From Chitinophaga sancti (lineage in GTDB: Bacteria > Bacteroidota > Bacteroidia > Chitinophagales > Chitinophagaceae): DNA of 64,000 nt. Every line of letters starts with the position of its first letter. Position 1 is the first letter of the stretch. The translations under genes and the position numbers were made by a program. The stretch lies in the NCBI RefSeq assembly GCF_034087045.1, contig NZ_CP139247.1, forward strand, positions 4,862,001-4,926,000. Direction: 5' to 3'. Below are positions 36,701 through 46,322 of the stretch, one piece after another. The notes under the pieces were generated by a model that searched no databases, was not told where the DNA came from, and was given only the letters and a program-made list of their open reading frames with translations.

Positions 36701-39700
36701 ATCCGGGCCTGCCTGCGCTGTAGAAGGCGCCTGGTAGTTCTTCAGGAAAACATAATCAGTGCTGGAACAAACACCATTTGTGACAGTCCATATTAAAGTA
36801 GCAGTATCGCCGGCTGCCAGGGTCACCGTAGCTGCAGGATTGTTAAACATGCCTGTAGTGATGGTGGCCTTGCTGCCTGTAAATGCTGACCATGTACCTA
36901 CTGCTGTAGCAGGAGCTGCTGCTGTAGCCAGCATGGTGAAAGAAGCGTTATTACACTGTACAATGGAATCCGGACCTGCATTGGCAGTAGTTGGCATAGC
37001 GTAGTTCACTAATACAATACTGTCTTTAGAAGAACAGGTACCATTCGTCACGGTCCAGTACAGGGTGGCAGTAGAACCAGTCGCTACCGTGATCACAGCA
37101 TTTACGTTGCTGCTATCAGCAGTACCGATAGTAGCAGTACCGCTCTTTACAGACCACATACCAGTACCGATGGTTGGCGTAGTCGCCGCCATGGTAAAGG
37201 AAGGAGTCGCACACTGCTTCACAGTATCCGGGCCTGCATTGGCAGTAGTCGGTGTAGCGTAGTTGATCAGTTTTACATAATCGGTAGAAGAACAGGTACC
37301 GTTGGTCACTGTCCATATCAAGGTAGCGGTATCACCAGCTGCTAAGGTCACCGTAGCTGCAGGATTGTTGAACATGCCTGTAGTGATGGTGGCTTTGCTG
37401 CCTGTGAAGGTGGACCAGGTACCGGTTGCGGTAGCAGGAGAAGCTGCCGTAGCCTGCATGGTGAATGTGCTGTTCGCACACTGCATAATAGAATCCGGAC
37501 CGGCGTTCGCTGCTACCGGTTGCATATAGTTGGTAATTGTTACTGATGCAGAGTCAGCGCAGACACCGTTGGTAATTACCCAACGTAATAAGGCGGTCTG
37601 ACCAGCTGGAACAATAACAGTTGAAGTAGCGCTGGTTGGTGTAGTCACAGTGGCAATACCACTGCGTACATACCAGTAACCGGTTGCACCGGTCATTGGT
37701 GTAGAACCCGCAAGCGTAAACAGACTGTCAGAACAATGAGTCTGTGCAGTACCTGCTGAAGTTGCGGTTGGCTGTACATAGTTGATCAGAACGATATTGT
37801 CTGAAGATGTACAACCGATATTAGTAATCGTCCATTTCAGTACCACAGTCTGACCGGCAGTTACCGTGAAGGTCGTGTTCGGATCATTCAGCTGTGCAGC
37901 TGAGATAGTATAAGAAGCAGGAGATACAGCACTCCAGTAACCGGTAGCACCAGCGACAGAAGGTATATTTGCTGTCATTGTAAAGGCATCGTCGTTACAA
38001 TGTTTGATAGTGTCTACACCCGCATCTGCATTAGCAGGAGGATTATTATTTACAATCCATACGGTGTCTACATCCGCACATACACCATTTGTAATCGTCC
38101 AGAACAACATGCTGCTGTCACCCACAGGGATGGTCACAGTCGTGGTTGGGCTGTTGATACTTGCGATCGTTGCGGTAGAACCGGCTGGCTTAGACCATGT
38201 ACCGGAAGCTGTAGATACAGATGGTGCATTGGCTGCCATGGTGAAGGTCGCAGTGTTACACTGGTGCTGGTCAGGACCTGCATCTGCATCTGTTGGTTTC
38301 ACATAGTTCACCAGTTTTATGCTATCCACGGTAGAACATGTACCATTCACGATTGTCCAGTAAGCCATTACGCTGTCGCCAACTGGAACTGTGATCGTAG
38401 CGGTCGTACTGTTTGGATTAGTGATAGTAGCAGTAGCTTTGGATACAGTCCAGGTGCCAACACCTACGCTAGCTGCAGTAGCTGACATCGTAAAGGTACC
38501 GTTCGCACACTGCTTGATGGAATCCGGGCCTGCCTGCGCTGTAGAAGGCGCCTGGTAGTTCTTCAGGAAGACATAATCAGTGCTGGAACAAACACCATTT
38601 GTGACAGTCCATATTAAAGTAGCAGTATCGCCGGCTGCCAGGGTCACCGTAGCTGCAGGATTGTTGAACATGCCTGTAGTGATGGTGGCCTTGCTGCCTG
38701 TAAATGCAGACCATGTACCTACTGCTGTAGCCGGAGCTGCTGCTGTAGCCAGCATGGTGAAAGAAGCATTATTACACTGTACAATGGAATCCGGACCTGC
38801 ATTGGCAGTAGTTGGCATAGCGTAGTTCACTAATACAATACTGTCTTTAGAAGAACAGGTACCATTCGTCACGGTCCAGTACAGGGTAGCAGTAGAACCA
38901 GTCGCTACGGTGATCACAGCATTTACGTTGCTGCTATCAGCAGTACCGATAGTAGCAGTACCACTCTTTACAGACCACATACCAGTACCGATGGTTGGCG
39001 TAGTCGCCGCCATGGTAAAGGAAGGAGTCGCACACTGCTTCACAGTATCAGGGCCTGCATTGGCAGTAGAAGGAGTAGCGTAGTTGATCAGTTTTACATA
39101 ATCGGTAGAAGAACAGGTACCGTTGGTCACTGTCCATATCAGTGTAGCGGTATCACCAGCTGCCAGGGTCACCGTAGCTGCAGGATTGTTGAACATGCCT
39201 GTAGTGATGGTGGCTTTGCTACCTGTGAAGGTGGACCAGGTACCGGTTGCGGTAGCAGGAGAAGCTGCCGTAGCCTGCATGGTGAATGTGCTGTTCGCAC
39301 ACTGCATAATAGAATCCGGACCAGCATTCGCTGTTACCGGTTGCATATAGTTAGTCAGTAATACAGTAGAAGAAGTGGTACAGGCGCCGTTGGTAATAGT
39401 CCAGGTCAGCGTTGCAGTCTTACCTGCAGGTACGAATACTGTAGTAGTGGGACTGGAAGTATTTGTAATAGTTGCAGTACCAGTGTAAGTCCATTCACCT
39501 GCACCTACCGAAGCGGAGTTAGCCGCCATGGTGAACAGGGAATCATTACAATGTGTCTGTGCAGGACCGGCATTGGAAGTAGTCGGTGCAGTATAAACAG
39601 TGACAGTACCGCTTGCACAGGCGGTAGTACCACATTTACCATTACTTTCTACCCTTACATAATATGTAGTCGTTGCAGACACGCTCACAGTGATAGAAGA

Positions 39701-42661
39701 ACCAGTACCGATTGAAGTACCGGAACCACAACCACCTGCATACCATACATATTGGCCTGCGGTAGTACCATTGGCGTTAGTACCCAGGGTGCCGCCTACA
39801 ACTGTCAGGGTAGCAGAACCACTTGTACAGATAGAAGGTGCACTTACAGTTACACTGGTTGGAGCGGTTGGCGGTGTTTCAACATTTACATCGATAGTGG
39901 TTGAGTTGGTACAACCACCATTATTACTTCTGAAGTTAACCGTAAATGTATAAACACCATTTGCTACACCTGTTGGAATAGCCAAAGTGATTGGCCAGTA
40001 AGAGATCTGCGTTTCAGGTACCGCAGTGAAACCAGGCATAGTACCGGTTACGCTATAGTAAGTTGGCGTACCTGAAGTAGCTACAGTATCCATCGTGAAG
40101 TACCCCTGCGTGTTGCAAACGGTATCTGGTTTAAGTATCATGGTTGGCAGCGGCGTATAATGCAGCACTACGGTATCAGTATTGTTACCACAGTTAGATG
40201 CATTATTGATCGTCCATGCCAGCTGTATATCCTGATAAGAACCGCTCGTAATACTTAAGGTAGTATTATAAGCGTGAATATCATCGATGGTTACACCAGT
40301 AGAAGCGCCAAGGAGAGACCATGTACCGGTTTCTGCAAAATCACCTGTCAGGGCTACGTTTGGTTCGTTTGCCTGCATGGTGAATACGTTATTAGTAGCA
40401 CAAAGCGTGGTATCAGGACCAGCATAAGCTCTGGTAGCACCAGTGGTCAGTGTGAGGGTATCATAAGCATAGCCCACACAATCAGTATTGTCGGTAGCAG
40501 TCACTGTCCACTGCAGGTAAACAGTGATACCCGGATTGTTCAGTGTAATCACTGAAGTTGGACTGTTTCTGCTGGTAGTGAAAGTCACATAATTAGAGAA
40601 ATCGATGGTAGAACTGGTGTCGCCAGACAGACCCGGACCGGTGATACCGGTTACGGTCCATGTACCCCTGGTTCCGGCAATCGCAGAACGGGTCATAGTG
40701 AAAGAGTTGTTATCGCTCGTACCATCTTCCACACAATGCGTGACATGCGTACCAGCGGGAGGCGCTGGTACCTGCGTTATTTTTAGTTTAAACGGTGCCG
40801 AAGTAACCGTACACGTATTATTTACGACGACCACAAAGAACGACGTATCCGCAAGTGTCTCAGTCGTATAGTTGAGCATGGCTGTCTGATCATTATAATC
40901 AGTCAGCAGCTGACCTGTAGCCACACTGGTACCTCTGTACCATCTGATACTCTTATTAGGATTACCGGCAGGATCGAGTGCATCAGCTATTCTCAGGGTT
41001 ACCCTGCTACCGAGACACAGCGAAGTGTCAGACGCGGCGATCTCCACAATTGGCTTATCATCTTTTTTAATAGAAGTACTATTTGAATCCACGCACGTTT
41101 TACCTCCATCAATACCATAAGTGACATAACCAAATACTTTGATGGTTGTATCACTTAACACAGTGATCTGTCGATCAGGACCGATGTAGCTGGTATCACT
41201 CCATTTAAAGTAGTCATATCCACCGGATGCCTGGAGGTCAACGGTGCCTCCAACACAGACCTGTGATTTGGTTACGTTGAGCACTGGCATCGGCAGTATC
41301 GTGATCTTGACCGATGTTGACGGGGCGGCACAAGTGGCCGAAGAACTTCCTGCTTCAAAGATGCGGACACGGAACAGGTAATCTGCCGCCACGTCTTTCG
41401 TACCTTTCAATTCACCACTTTGAATAACTAACGTGTCTTTGTTAGCAGTACCATAAGGCACATTGAACCAGGTTATACCACCATCGTCAGACATTTCCCA
41501 CTGGTAAGCAGGGCTGGTAAAATAGCTGGTAGGTGTATATGAAGAAACGAGGGTCATAGGAACGCCCTCACACAATACTTCTTTCAGGTTGCTCGCCGCT
41601 CCGGAGACGGAGGCATTAATAATCGGACTACAATACGAAAGTTGAATATCATCCACCGCGATATCATTACCACAACCACCGGGGAAGTTGTTGACGATTT
41701 GAACAATTACACTACTCACACCGGAAGGTACAGTGAATGATCCTCCAAATCTTTCCCAGGTTGGTTTCGCCAGGTTGGGAGAAACAGCATAAGTTTTGAA
41801 GCTGGCTAATACCTGACTTGTATTGGCCGCATTCAGGATTTGGAAAGTCACTCCCGCATATATAAAACCACTTTTACAGTCAGTAGTCATTACATAGGAG
41901 CTATCCGTATTTATGAACCAGGCACTAAAATTATACACCGAACCGCGGCAAAGTCCATCTACCTGTTTCTGGAAAAATATAGATTTCGTATAACTGGAAT
42001 TAGCCACCAACATGGCTCCCCGAGCTGTACCAGTGTGATCTCCAGATGTGGCGAAGTTATTTCTCAGGTGAGTTGTATTAGAAATAGCATAATAATTATC
42101 TGCCAATTCACCAGTTGGTTGATATGTATAAGTGATAGCAGAACTGGGGGAGTAGGCCATACGGGTAGTATTCGCAGGCATTGTACCGAAGTTTTCTGTG
42201 AAACCAGGCATTTCAGCATCACCACCACTACAGGTCGAGATGGTACAATTAACGACAACAATACTTTGTGTTTTAGTAACCGTAGAGTAAACAGTTTTAC
42301 CACCACTTGTGGTCGCATAGGTCATCGCAACTTTAAAGGTATACTTACCGGGTACGAGGAACTGCAATGTCAGCAGGTTCGTTTGGTTCAGGAGGGTATC
42401 CTTAATGGAGGATGTTCTTTCAGAATACAGGATGTTATAATCTGCATTGGTGCCATTGGGTGTCGTAATTGTCCAGTTGGCTTTAGAAGCATTACCGCTT
42501 GCCAGCTGCACATTCATGCTGGTAAACTTGAGCTGGTCAGCAGTGCTATTATTAGTAGACATACAAACCGTATCCGGCATATTAAGATACCAGGTTTGGC
42601 CCCTCGCTGTACCCAATAGAAGGCACATACAACTAATTATGAAAATAGTTGATCTTATCAT
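33491..42661 (-). CDS. N-terminal part of the giant secreted repeat protein (frameshifted gene)
   Basis: This is a 3056-codon frame with a signal peptide (MIRSTIFIISCMCLLLGTARG) and an N-terminal jelly-roll-like region (about 150-350; SIFFQKQVDGLCRGSVYNFS, GNDIAVDDIQLSYC). Ig-like units to about residue 1000 are followed by a long run of 75-77-residue modules of the form NAGPDSIxQC...TFTMxATAA...GTWS...ATITV...WTVTNGxCSS, each with a cysteine pair. The frame goes wrong near 33,632: IWSIGNGTCSTSDS continues as ETGELYVT instead of VKLVNY, and about 45 nonsense residues follow. With 2 bp restored the whole gene 28642-42661 is one frame of 4673 residues. Likely a surface adhesin or matrix protein exported by type IX secretion. 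Confidence 0.9.
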   Translation of the reverse strand: MIRSTIFIISCMCLLLGTARGQTWYLNMPDTVCMSTNNSTADQLKFTSMNVQLASGNASKANWTITTPNGTNADYNILYSERTSSIKDTLLNQTNLLTLQFLVPGKYTFKVAMTYATTSGGKTVYSTVTKTQSIVVVNCTISTCSGGDAEMPGFTENFGTMPANTTRMAYSPSSAITYTYQPTGELADNYYAISNTTHLRNNFATSGDHTGTARGAMLVANSSYTKSIFFQKQVDGLCRGSVYNFSAWFINTDSSYVMTTDCKSGFIYAGVTFQILNAANTSQVLASFKTYAVSPNLAKPTWERFGGSFTVPSGVSSVIVQIVNNFPGGCGNDIAVDDIQLSYCSPIINASVSGAASNLKEVLCEGVPMTLVSSYTPTSYFTSPAYQWEMSDDGGITWFNVPYGTANKDTLVIQSGELKGTKDVAADYLFRVRIFEAGSSSATCAAPSTSVKITILPMPVLNVTKSQVCVGGTVDLQASGGYDYFKWSDTSYIGPDRQITVLSDTTIKVFGYVTYGIDGGKTCVDSNSTSIKKDDKPIVEIAASDTSLCLGSRVTLRIADALDPAGNPNKSIRWYRGTSVATGQLLTDYNDQTAMLNYTTETLADTSFFVVVVNNTCTVTSAPFKLKITQVPAPPAGTHVTHCVEDGTSDNNSFTMTRSAIAGTRGTWTVTGITGPGLSGDTSSTIDFSNYVTFTTSRNSPTSVITLNNPGITVYLQWTVTATDNTDCVGYAYDTLTLTTGATRAYAGPDTTLCATNNVFTMQANEPNVALTGDFAETGTWSLLGASTGVTIDDIHAYNTTLSITSGSYQDIQLAWTINNASNCGNNTDTVVLHYTPLPTMILKPDTVCNTQGYFTMDTVATSGTPTYYSVTGTMPGFTAVPETQISYWPITLAIPTGVANGVYTFTVNFRSNNGGCTNSTTIDVNVETPPTAPTSVTVSAPSICTSGSATLTVVGGTLGTNANGTTAGQYVWYAGGCGSGTSIGTGSSITVSVSATTTYYVRVESNGKCGTTACASGTVTVYTAPTTSNAGPAQTHCNDSLFTMAANSASVGAGEWTYTGTATITNTSSPTTTVFVPAGKTATLTWTITNGACTTSSTVLLTNYMQPVTANAGPDSIMQCANSTFTMQATAASPATATGTWSTFTGSKATITTGMFNNPAATVTLAAGDTATLIWTVTNGTCSSTDYVKLINYATPSTANAGPDTVKQCATPSFTMAATTPTIGTGMWSVKSGTATIGTADSSNVNAVITVATGSTATLYWTVTNGTCSSKDSIVLVNYAMPTTANAGPDSIVQCNNASFTMLATAAAPATAVGTWSAFTGSKATITTGMFNNPAATVTLAAGDTATLIWTVTNGVCSSTDYVFLKNYQAPSTAQAGPDSIKQCANGTFTMSATAASVGVGTWTVSKATATITNPNSTTATITVPVGDSVMAYWTIVNGTCSTVDSIKLVNYVKPTDADAGPDQHQCNTATFTMAANAPSVSTASGTWSKPAGSTATIASINSPTTTVTIPVGDSSMLFWTITNGVCADVDTVWIVNNNPPANADAGVDTIKHCNDDAFTMTANIPSVAGATGYWSAVSPASYTISAAQLNDPNTTFTVTAGQTVVLKWTITNIGCTSSDNIVLINYVQPTATSAGTAQTHCSDSLFTLAGSTPMTGATGYWYVRSGIATVTTPTSATSTVIVPAGQTALLRWVITNGVCADSASVTITNYMQPVAANAGPDSIMQCANSTFTMQATAASPATATGTWSTFTGSKATITTGMFNNPAATVTLAAGDTATLIWTVTNGTCSSTDYVKLINYATPTTANAGPDTVKQCATPSFTMAATTPTIGTGMWSVKSGTATIGTADSSNVNAVITVATGSTATLYWTVTNGTCSSKDSIVLVNYAMPTTANAGPDSIVQCNNASFTMLATAAAPATAVGTWSAFTGSKATITTGMFNNPAATVTLAAGDTATLIWTVTNGVCSSTDYVFLKNYQAPSTAQAGPDSIKQCANGTFTMSATAASVGVGTWTVSSATATITNPNSTTATITVPVGDSVMAYWTIVNGTCSTVDSIKLVNYVKPADADAGPDQHQCNTATFTMAANAPSVSTASGTWSKPAGSTATIASINSPTTTVTIPVGDSSMLFWTITNGVCADVDTVWIVNNLSPTAANAGPDTIKQCNNATFTMSANSPSVSGAWGTWTVVSPSTYTISAAQLNDPTATFSVTAGQTVVLKWTITNIGCTSSDNIVLINYVQPTATSAGIAQTHCSDSLFTLAGSTPMTGATGYWYVRSGTATVTTPTSATSTVIVPAGQTALLRWVITNGVCADSASVTITNYMQPVAANAGPDSIMQCANSTFTMQATAASPATATGTWSTFTGSKATITTGMFNNPAATVTLAAGDTATLIWTVTNGLCSSIDYVKLINYATPSTANAGPDTIKQCMTPAFTMSATTPTIGTGKWSVKSGTPVIAAADSSNVNAVITVANNTTAILYWTVTNGICSNKDSIVLINYQSPDPANAGPDSIVQCNNASFTMQATAAAPATAVGTWSAFTGSKATITTGMFNNPAATVTLAAGDTATLIWTVTNGVCSSTDYVFLKNYQAPSTAQAGPDSIKQCANGTFTMSATAASVGVGTWTVSKATATIINPNSTTATITVPVGDSVMAYWTIVNGTCSTVDSIKLVNYVKPADADAGPDQHQCNTATFTMAANAPSVSTASGIWSKPAGSTATIASINSPTTTVTIPVGDSSMLFWTITNGVCADVDTVWIVNNNPPANADAGVDTIKHCNDDAFTMTANIPSVAGATGYWSAVSPASYTISAAQLNDPNTTFTVTAGSTVVLSWTITNLGCTTSDNIVLINYEQPTAVSAGTNQTKCAGSAFVLAGSTPNVTGAIGTWYVRSGIATIATGEEHLPAANITLPNDASAELHWVVTNGVCADSAAVILTNYLTPVKADAGTDLVKHCSDSAFVMSANVPDVTGAIGEWTFVGTTTAVASDPNDPNATIFVPAGDSVLAIWSIGNGTCSTSDSETGELYVTNRCRRTSRYATVYDHYLPCNGECSGCSGCHRLLDGSEG
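34200..39350. repeat. 1821-bp higher-order tandem repeat (nearly three copies) in the giant gene
   Basis: Identical landmarks recur exactly 1821 bp apart: 34938, 36759 and 38580; 35481, 37302 and 39123. That is 607 residues, eight modules of about 76. Nucleotide identity is near complete over most of each unit. The outer edge is more diverged toward 33.9 kb. One module is alike in the copies near 34.3 and 37.9 kb (HCNDDAFTMTANIPSVAGAT) but different in the middle copy near 36.1 kb (QCNNATFTMSANSPSVSGAW), a mark of recombination or gene conversion. Confidence 0.92.
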
Positions 42662-43326
42662 TGTTCTAGGCAGTTGTACTGTTATAAGATGGAATTTTGT
42701 GCTACGACAAGAGAGCTATGAGATCCAATTCCAAAAAAGATCTCTAATACTTCCTTGAAGGGAATAAGGCATATATCATGTTATTTAATGTTGGTTCAGT
42801 CGAAGGTATGAGTGCAAATATAGATATATTTAAATTTTAATTTAAGATTCATTTAACTTTTATCTAAATTTAATATTTGAATTTTTAAATCAATTGATTG
42901 ATAGTTATTAAAACATATTATAATGGATAATGCAAGCTTTTTAACCCAGATTGCAAACAGAAATTTTAATATTGTTTTAATATAGATGCTACAATCGCCC
43001 TGTGAATGGTATATAAGCTGTCAAATAGATTGTGCTTAATATGCAGCATGATGCTTCTTTTATAAGTAATGTCTGAAGTCGTAAACTATAAGTAATAGAG
43101 CAGGAATGTAAAGATGAAAATCTAAGCGTAGAACAAATAAAGGGTTAACTACTATGCTTACGCGTAATTATAATTATGGGCTGATTATTTATGCTTGTAC
43201 GTTAGGTCCTGGACATTTATTCTTGCGGTAATTTGGTAAGTTAAACCAAGTACAAATGGCTAACGTTTTAATTATGTGACAGAACAAAACAACATACTTT
43301 TTAGAACTCAAGCTCCTTAAATAAAG
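42662..43326. other. AT-rich non-coding region upstream of the giant gene
   Basis: No gene is supported in this stretch of about 660 bp. It is far more AT-rich than its surroundings. A minus-strand TATATTTG at 42822-42815 fits the Bacteroidota -7 element TAnnTTTG, about 155 bp upstream of the giant gene's start, but no clear -33 element was found, so it is only a candidate promoter. Confidence 0.35.
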
Positions 43327-43362
43327 AAAGAGCGTGTATCAAAAGTAAGATACACGCTCTTT
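43327..43362 (-). terminator. Terminator of the kdp operon
   Basis: A perfect 14-bp inverted repeat, AAAGAGCGTGTATC with its complement at 43349-43362, encloses an 8-base loop. On the minus strand it is followed by a T-rich stretch. It lies 100 bp beyond the histidine-kinase stop codon. Confidence 0.8.
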
Positions 43363-43461
43363 TCACTCGGATACCTGATGGAGCCCGGTTTCCATGTATG
43401 CGGTTCTAAGGAGGTTCATTTATTTTTTTTGATATATCCAGTTTTTTTATTATGAAAGCTC

Positions 43462-45156
43462 TTACACCACCACCGGCAAACTAAACCCAAACGTCGCTCC
43501 TTCTCCCAGCCTGCTATCCACCCAGATCTTCCCACCCTGTGCCTCTATAAACTCTCTCGATATCGACAACCCCAGCCCAGTCCCTGCTTTCTCTGGCGTA
43601 CCAGGCACCTTAAAATACCTGTCAAATATCTTCGGCAGATACTTCTCATCTATCCCCCTCCCATGATCCTCCACCGTAAAAGAAATATTATTATGATGAA
43701 TCGCAGTAGTCAACACAATTTCATCATCCTCCGGTGAATACTTCACCGCATTCGTCAAAAAATTCGTCAACACCCAGGCCGTCTTCTCCGGATCCGTCAG
43801 CATCTTACATGGAGTAGCCGCCTCTTCCACCCGTACCCTGATATTCTTCTGCTGTGCTAAAAAACTTACGGTACTCGTCGCATTTTCAATAATAATCCCC
43901 GGACTCACTGGCGCTATCTTCAATTGTATATGCCCCGTTTCTACCTGGCTCATATTCAGCAACTCACTGGTGATCTTTAACAACCTGTCTGAATCATCTG
44001 TAATACTCCGGATCAACTCATCCTGCTCTTTATTTACCGAACCCACCCGATGATCCGCCAATAACTGCGCACTCATTTTTATACTGGCAATAGGTGTCTT
44101 TAACTCATGGGAAATGGTCGCGATAAAGTTCGTCTTTGCCTCATTCAACTCATGAAATGGCGTGATATTCCTTAACACTATCACCTGCCCGATCACCCGC
44201 TCATTATTATCTACATTGATCACATCAAGATGAAAATAACTCTCTTTGTTATCCGCAAAGATCTTCAATTCCTTCTCCTTATTATTCTCCTGCAATAAAC
44301 TACGCATCAGGTCATTCTGCAACGCCACATCCGGTGCATATTTACCAGCTATCTCCATCTCTTTCAACCCTAACAACTTCTCTGCTACACGATTTGCAAA
44401 TAGAATATGCCGGGTATCATCAATCCCGATAATGCCATCATTCATCTGGTTAATGATGGTATCAATACGGGATTTCTCAAATTTAATTTTAGCGAGATTA
44501 CTATGTTCATATTCATTCAGCTTTTCCGCCATCGTATTGAATGCCTGTGCCAGCTCTCCGAATTCATCATGCTGATTCAGGTGTATCCTGCGGGAATAGT
44601 CTTTATTCACAATAGATTTGATCCCTTCTGACAATGCATTGATAGGCTCACTGATAATACCCGGGAAGTTCACCGCCAGTGTAAATGCAACCAATGAAAG
44701 TAAAGAAAAGATAAGTACCAGCCAGTTACTAAACCGCTTTGCATTTGACATCGCAGTATTGTTCTTCGTAAAGATAGCCTGTTGATTGGCGGTATTGATC
44801 AGGTATATTTTCTCTCTTAATAATTGTTGCAGTGAGTCATTTGATGGCGATTTTTTCAACTGCTCAAAAAGCGCCCTTACTGCGCCTGTAGCTGCGCCTT
44901 CACCGGGTTCTGTGATGTTCGATTCCTGTTTGGCCAGGTTCTGCTCAAAGGCTTGAATACTGGCAGGGTTTGTACGAAACTGCTCGAGGGTCTGCAACAT
45001 ATTATTACTATACACCAGCGTTTCGTAGTTATCTTTCAATACAAGATGTGCATCCTTCTTCATCAGGTTGATAGAGAAGATACCCAGCAATCCGGATACC
45101 AGGATGGCCGTAAATAAAAACCCAATGCCTATACTTAATTTCGTTTTCAGGCGCAT
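43462..45156 (-). CDS. Sensor histidine kinase, output half of a split KdpD system
   Basis: The 564-residue membrane kinase has an N-terminal helix (about 8-30), a periplasmic segment, a second helix (about 145-168, LVLIFSLLSLVAFTLAV), a HAMP-like region, a PAS domain (about 235-345, MNDGIIGIDDTRHILFANRV), HisKA with the phospho-His in ATISHELKTPIASIK, and HATPase_c with NAVKYSPE, DHGRGID and GTGLGLSIS. It starts 1 bp after the stop of the KdpD sensor-domain gene. It therefore appears to be the kinase that in E. coli is fused behind that domain in one KdpD chain. The partner regulator is probably the sigma-54 activator at 51881-53218. Confidence 0.88.
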   Translation of the reverse strand: MRLKTKLSIGIGFLFTAILVSGLLGIFSINLMKKDAHLVLKDNYETLVYSNNMLQTLEQFRTNPASIQAFEQNLAKQESNITEPGEGAATGAVRALFEQLKKSPSNDSLQQLLREKIYLINTANQQAIFTKNNTAMSNAKRFSNWLVLIFSLLSLVAFTLAVNFPGIISEPINALSEGIKSIVNKDYSRRIHLNQHDEFGELAQAFNTMAEKLNEYEHSNLAKIKFEKSRIDTIINQMNDGIIGIDDTRHILFANRVAEKLLGLKEMEIAGKYAPDVALQNDLMRSLLQENNKEKELKIFADNKESYFHLDVINVDNNERVIGQVIVLRNITPFHELNEAKTNFIATISHELKTPIASIKMSAQLLADHRVGSVNKEQDELIRSITDDSDRLLKITSELLNMSQVETGHIQLKIAPVSPGIIIENATSTVSFLAQQKNIRVRVEEAATPCKMLTDPEKTAWVLTNFLTNAVKYSPEDDEIVLTTAIHHNNISFTVEDHGRGIDEKYLPKIFDRYFKVPGTPEKAGTGLGLSISREFIEAQGGKIWVDSRLGEGATFGFSLPVVV

Positions 45157-45157
45157 C

Positions 45158-46282
45158 TTAAGACAGAATTATAACATCAATATCCGATTCTGACAACTTC
45201 CCCAGCAACTGGGAAAATACTGCCGTATTCAACACCATCCCCAATACATTCAAATGAGGTTTGCCCATACAAATAGTGGTAATGTTCTTTTCTTCGGCTG
45301 TAACCATGATCGTTTTGGCAATATTACTACTTTTTACTTTCAGTACTTCTCCTCCCAGTTCCATCGCCAGTTTGAAATTGTTGATCAGGTGGCGCTGGGA
45401 GGCCAGCTCGATCCTGTCCATATTCTCCTTTGGCGTTTGTACATACAATACATAAAACCGGCTATGGTAGTACGCCGCCAGTCGGGCCGTTTTGCGGATC
45501 ACCTTGCGGGCTATAGCATGATTGCTGCTGATGCAGGCCAGAAACCGCTCACTGCGCAGGTGTGCTGTCCGGGGCAGCGCCGTTTCTATTTTATGCTCCA
45601 CCTGCGAAGCTACCTCTTTCAATGCCAGCTCACGGAGTTGTAAGATCTTTTCCGGCTGGAAGAAGTTCTTCATGGCTACCGCAATCTTATCCGGTGTATA
45701 AATCTTCCCTTCCTGTAAACGGGTGATGAGCTCATCGGCGGTGAGGTCAATGTTGACGACTTCATCTGCCTGCATCAGAACGCTGTCAGGAATCCGCTCC
45801 GATACATCGATGCCCGTAATATTCTTTACTGAAGCCTGCAGACTTTCTATATGCTGGATATTCACCGCGCTGATCACATTGATACCCGCATCCAGTATCT
45901 CCATCACATCCTGCCAGCGTTTTTCGTTCTTACTACCTTCTATGTTGGAGTGGGCCAGTTCATCGATCACCACTATTTCCGGATGCAGGTTCAGTACTGC
46001 CTGCATATCGAGTTCGTCCAGCATCTTGCCTTTGTAAAATAGCTGGCGCCGGGGTATGACAGGTAACCCCTCCAGTAAGGAGTGGGTTTCCGGCCTGTTA
46101 TGGGTTTCGATGTATGCGATCTGGATGTTGACACCGTTCCGCAGCAGGGTCCTTGCCTCTGTAAGCATACGATAGGTTTTGCCTACACCGGCACTCATGC
46201 CGATGTAGACTTTAAATTTTCCTCTTCTGGACTGACGGATCAGGTCGAGGAAATGTTGGACATTATTTTCTTTTTCAGTCAT
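45158..46282 (-). CDS. kdpD: KdpD N-terminal sensor protein (KdpD and USP domains only)
   Basis: The 374-residue protein corresponds to the cytoplasmic N-terminal part of KdpD. Residues about 18-230 are the KdpD sensor domain with the Walker-A-like GMSAGVGKTYRML, IAYIETHNRPET, and VVIDELAHSN. About 240-370 form a universal-stress-protein domain (FLACISSNHAIARKV, TTICMGKPHLN). The transmembrane block and kinase core of classical KdpD are missing and are encoded by the next gene, one base away. It should read cell potassium or ionic state and pass it to that kinase. Confidence 0.92.
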   Translation of the reverse strand: MTEKENNVQHFLDLIRQSRRGKFKVYIGMSAGVGKTYRMLTEARTLLRNGVNIQIAYIETHNRPETHSLLEGLPVIPRRQLFYKGKMLDELDMQAVLNLHPEIVVIDELAHSNIEGSKNEKRWQDVMEILDAGINVISAVNIQHIESLQASVKNITGIDVSERIPDSVLMQADEVVNIDLTADELITRLQEGKIYTPDKIAVAMKNFFQPEKILQLRELALKEVASQVEHKIETALPRTAHLRSERFLACISSNHAIARKVIRKTARLAAYYHSRFYVLYVQTPKENMDRIELASQRHLINNFKLAMELGGEVLKVKSSNIAKTIMVTAEEKNITTICMGKPHLNVLGMVLNTAVFSQLLGKLSESDIDVIILS

Positions 46283-46322
46283 GAAAGGAAAGACTGTTTT
46301 GTGTTATCCTGAAAAGAAATTT

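Noticed and set aside
29992..41840. Many plus-strand frames across the giant gene, some repeated identically three times
   Set aside because: They recur at 1821 bp only because the sense-strand repeat does; no start sites or protein-like motifs.
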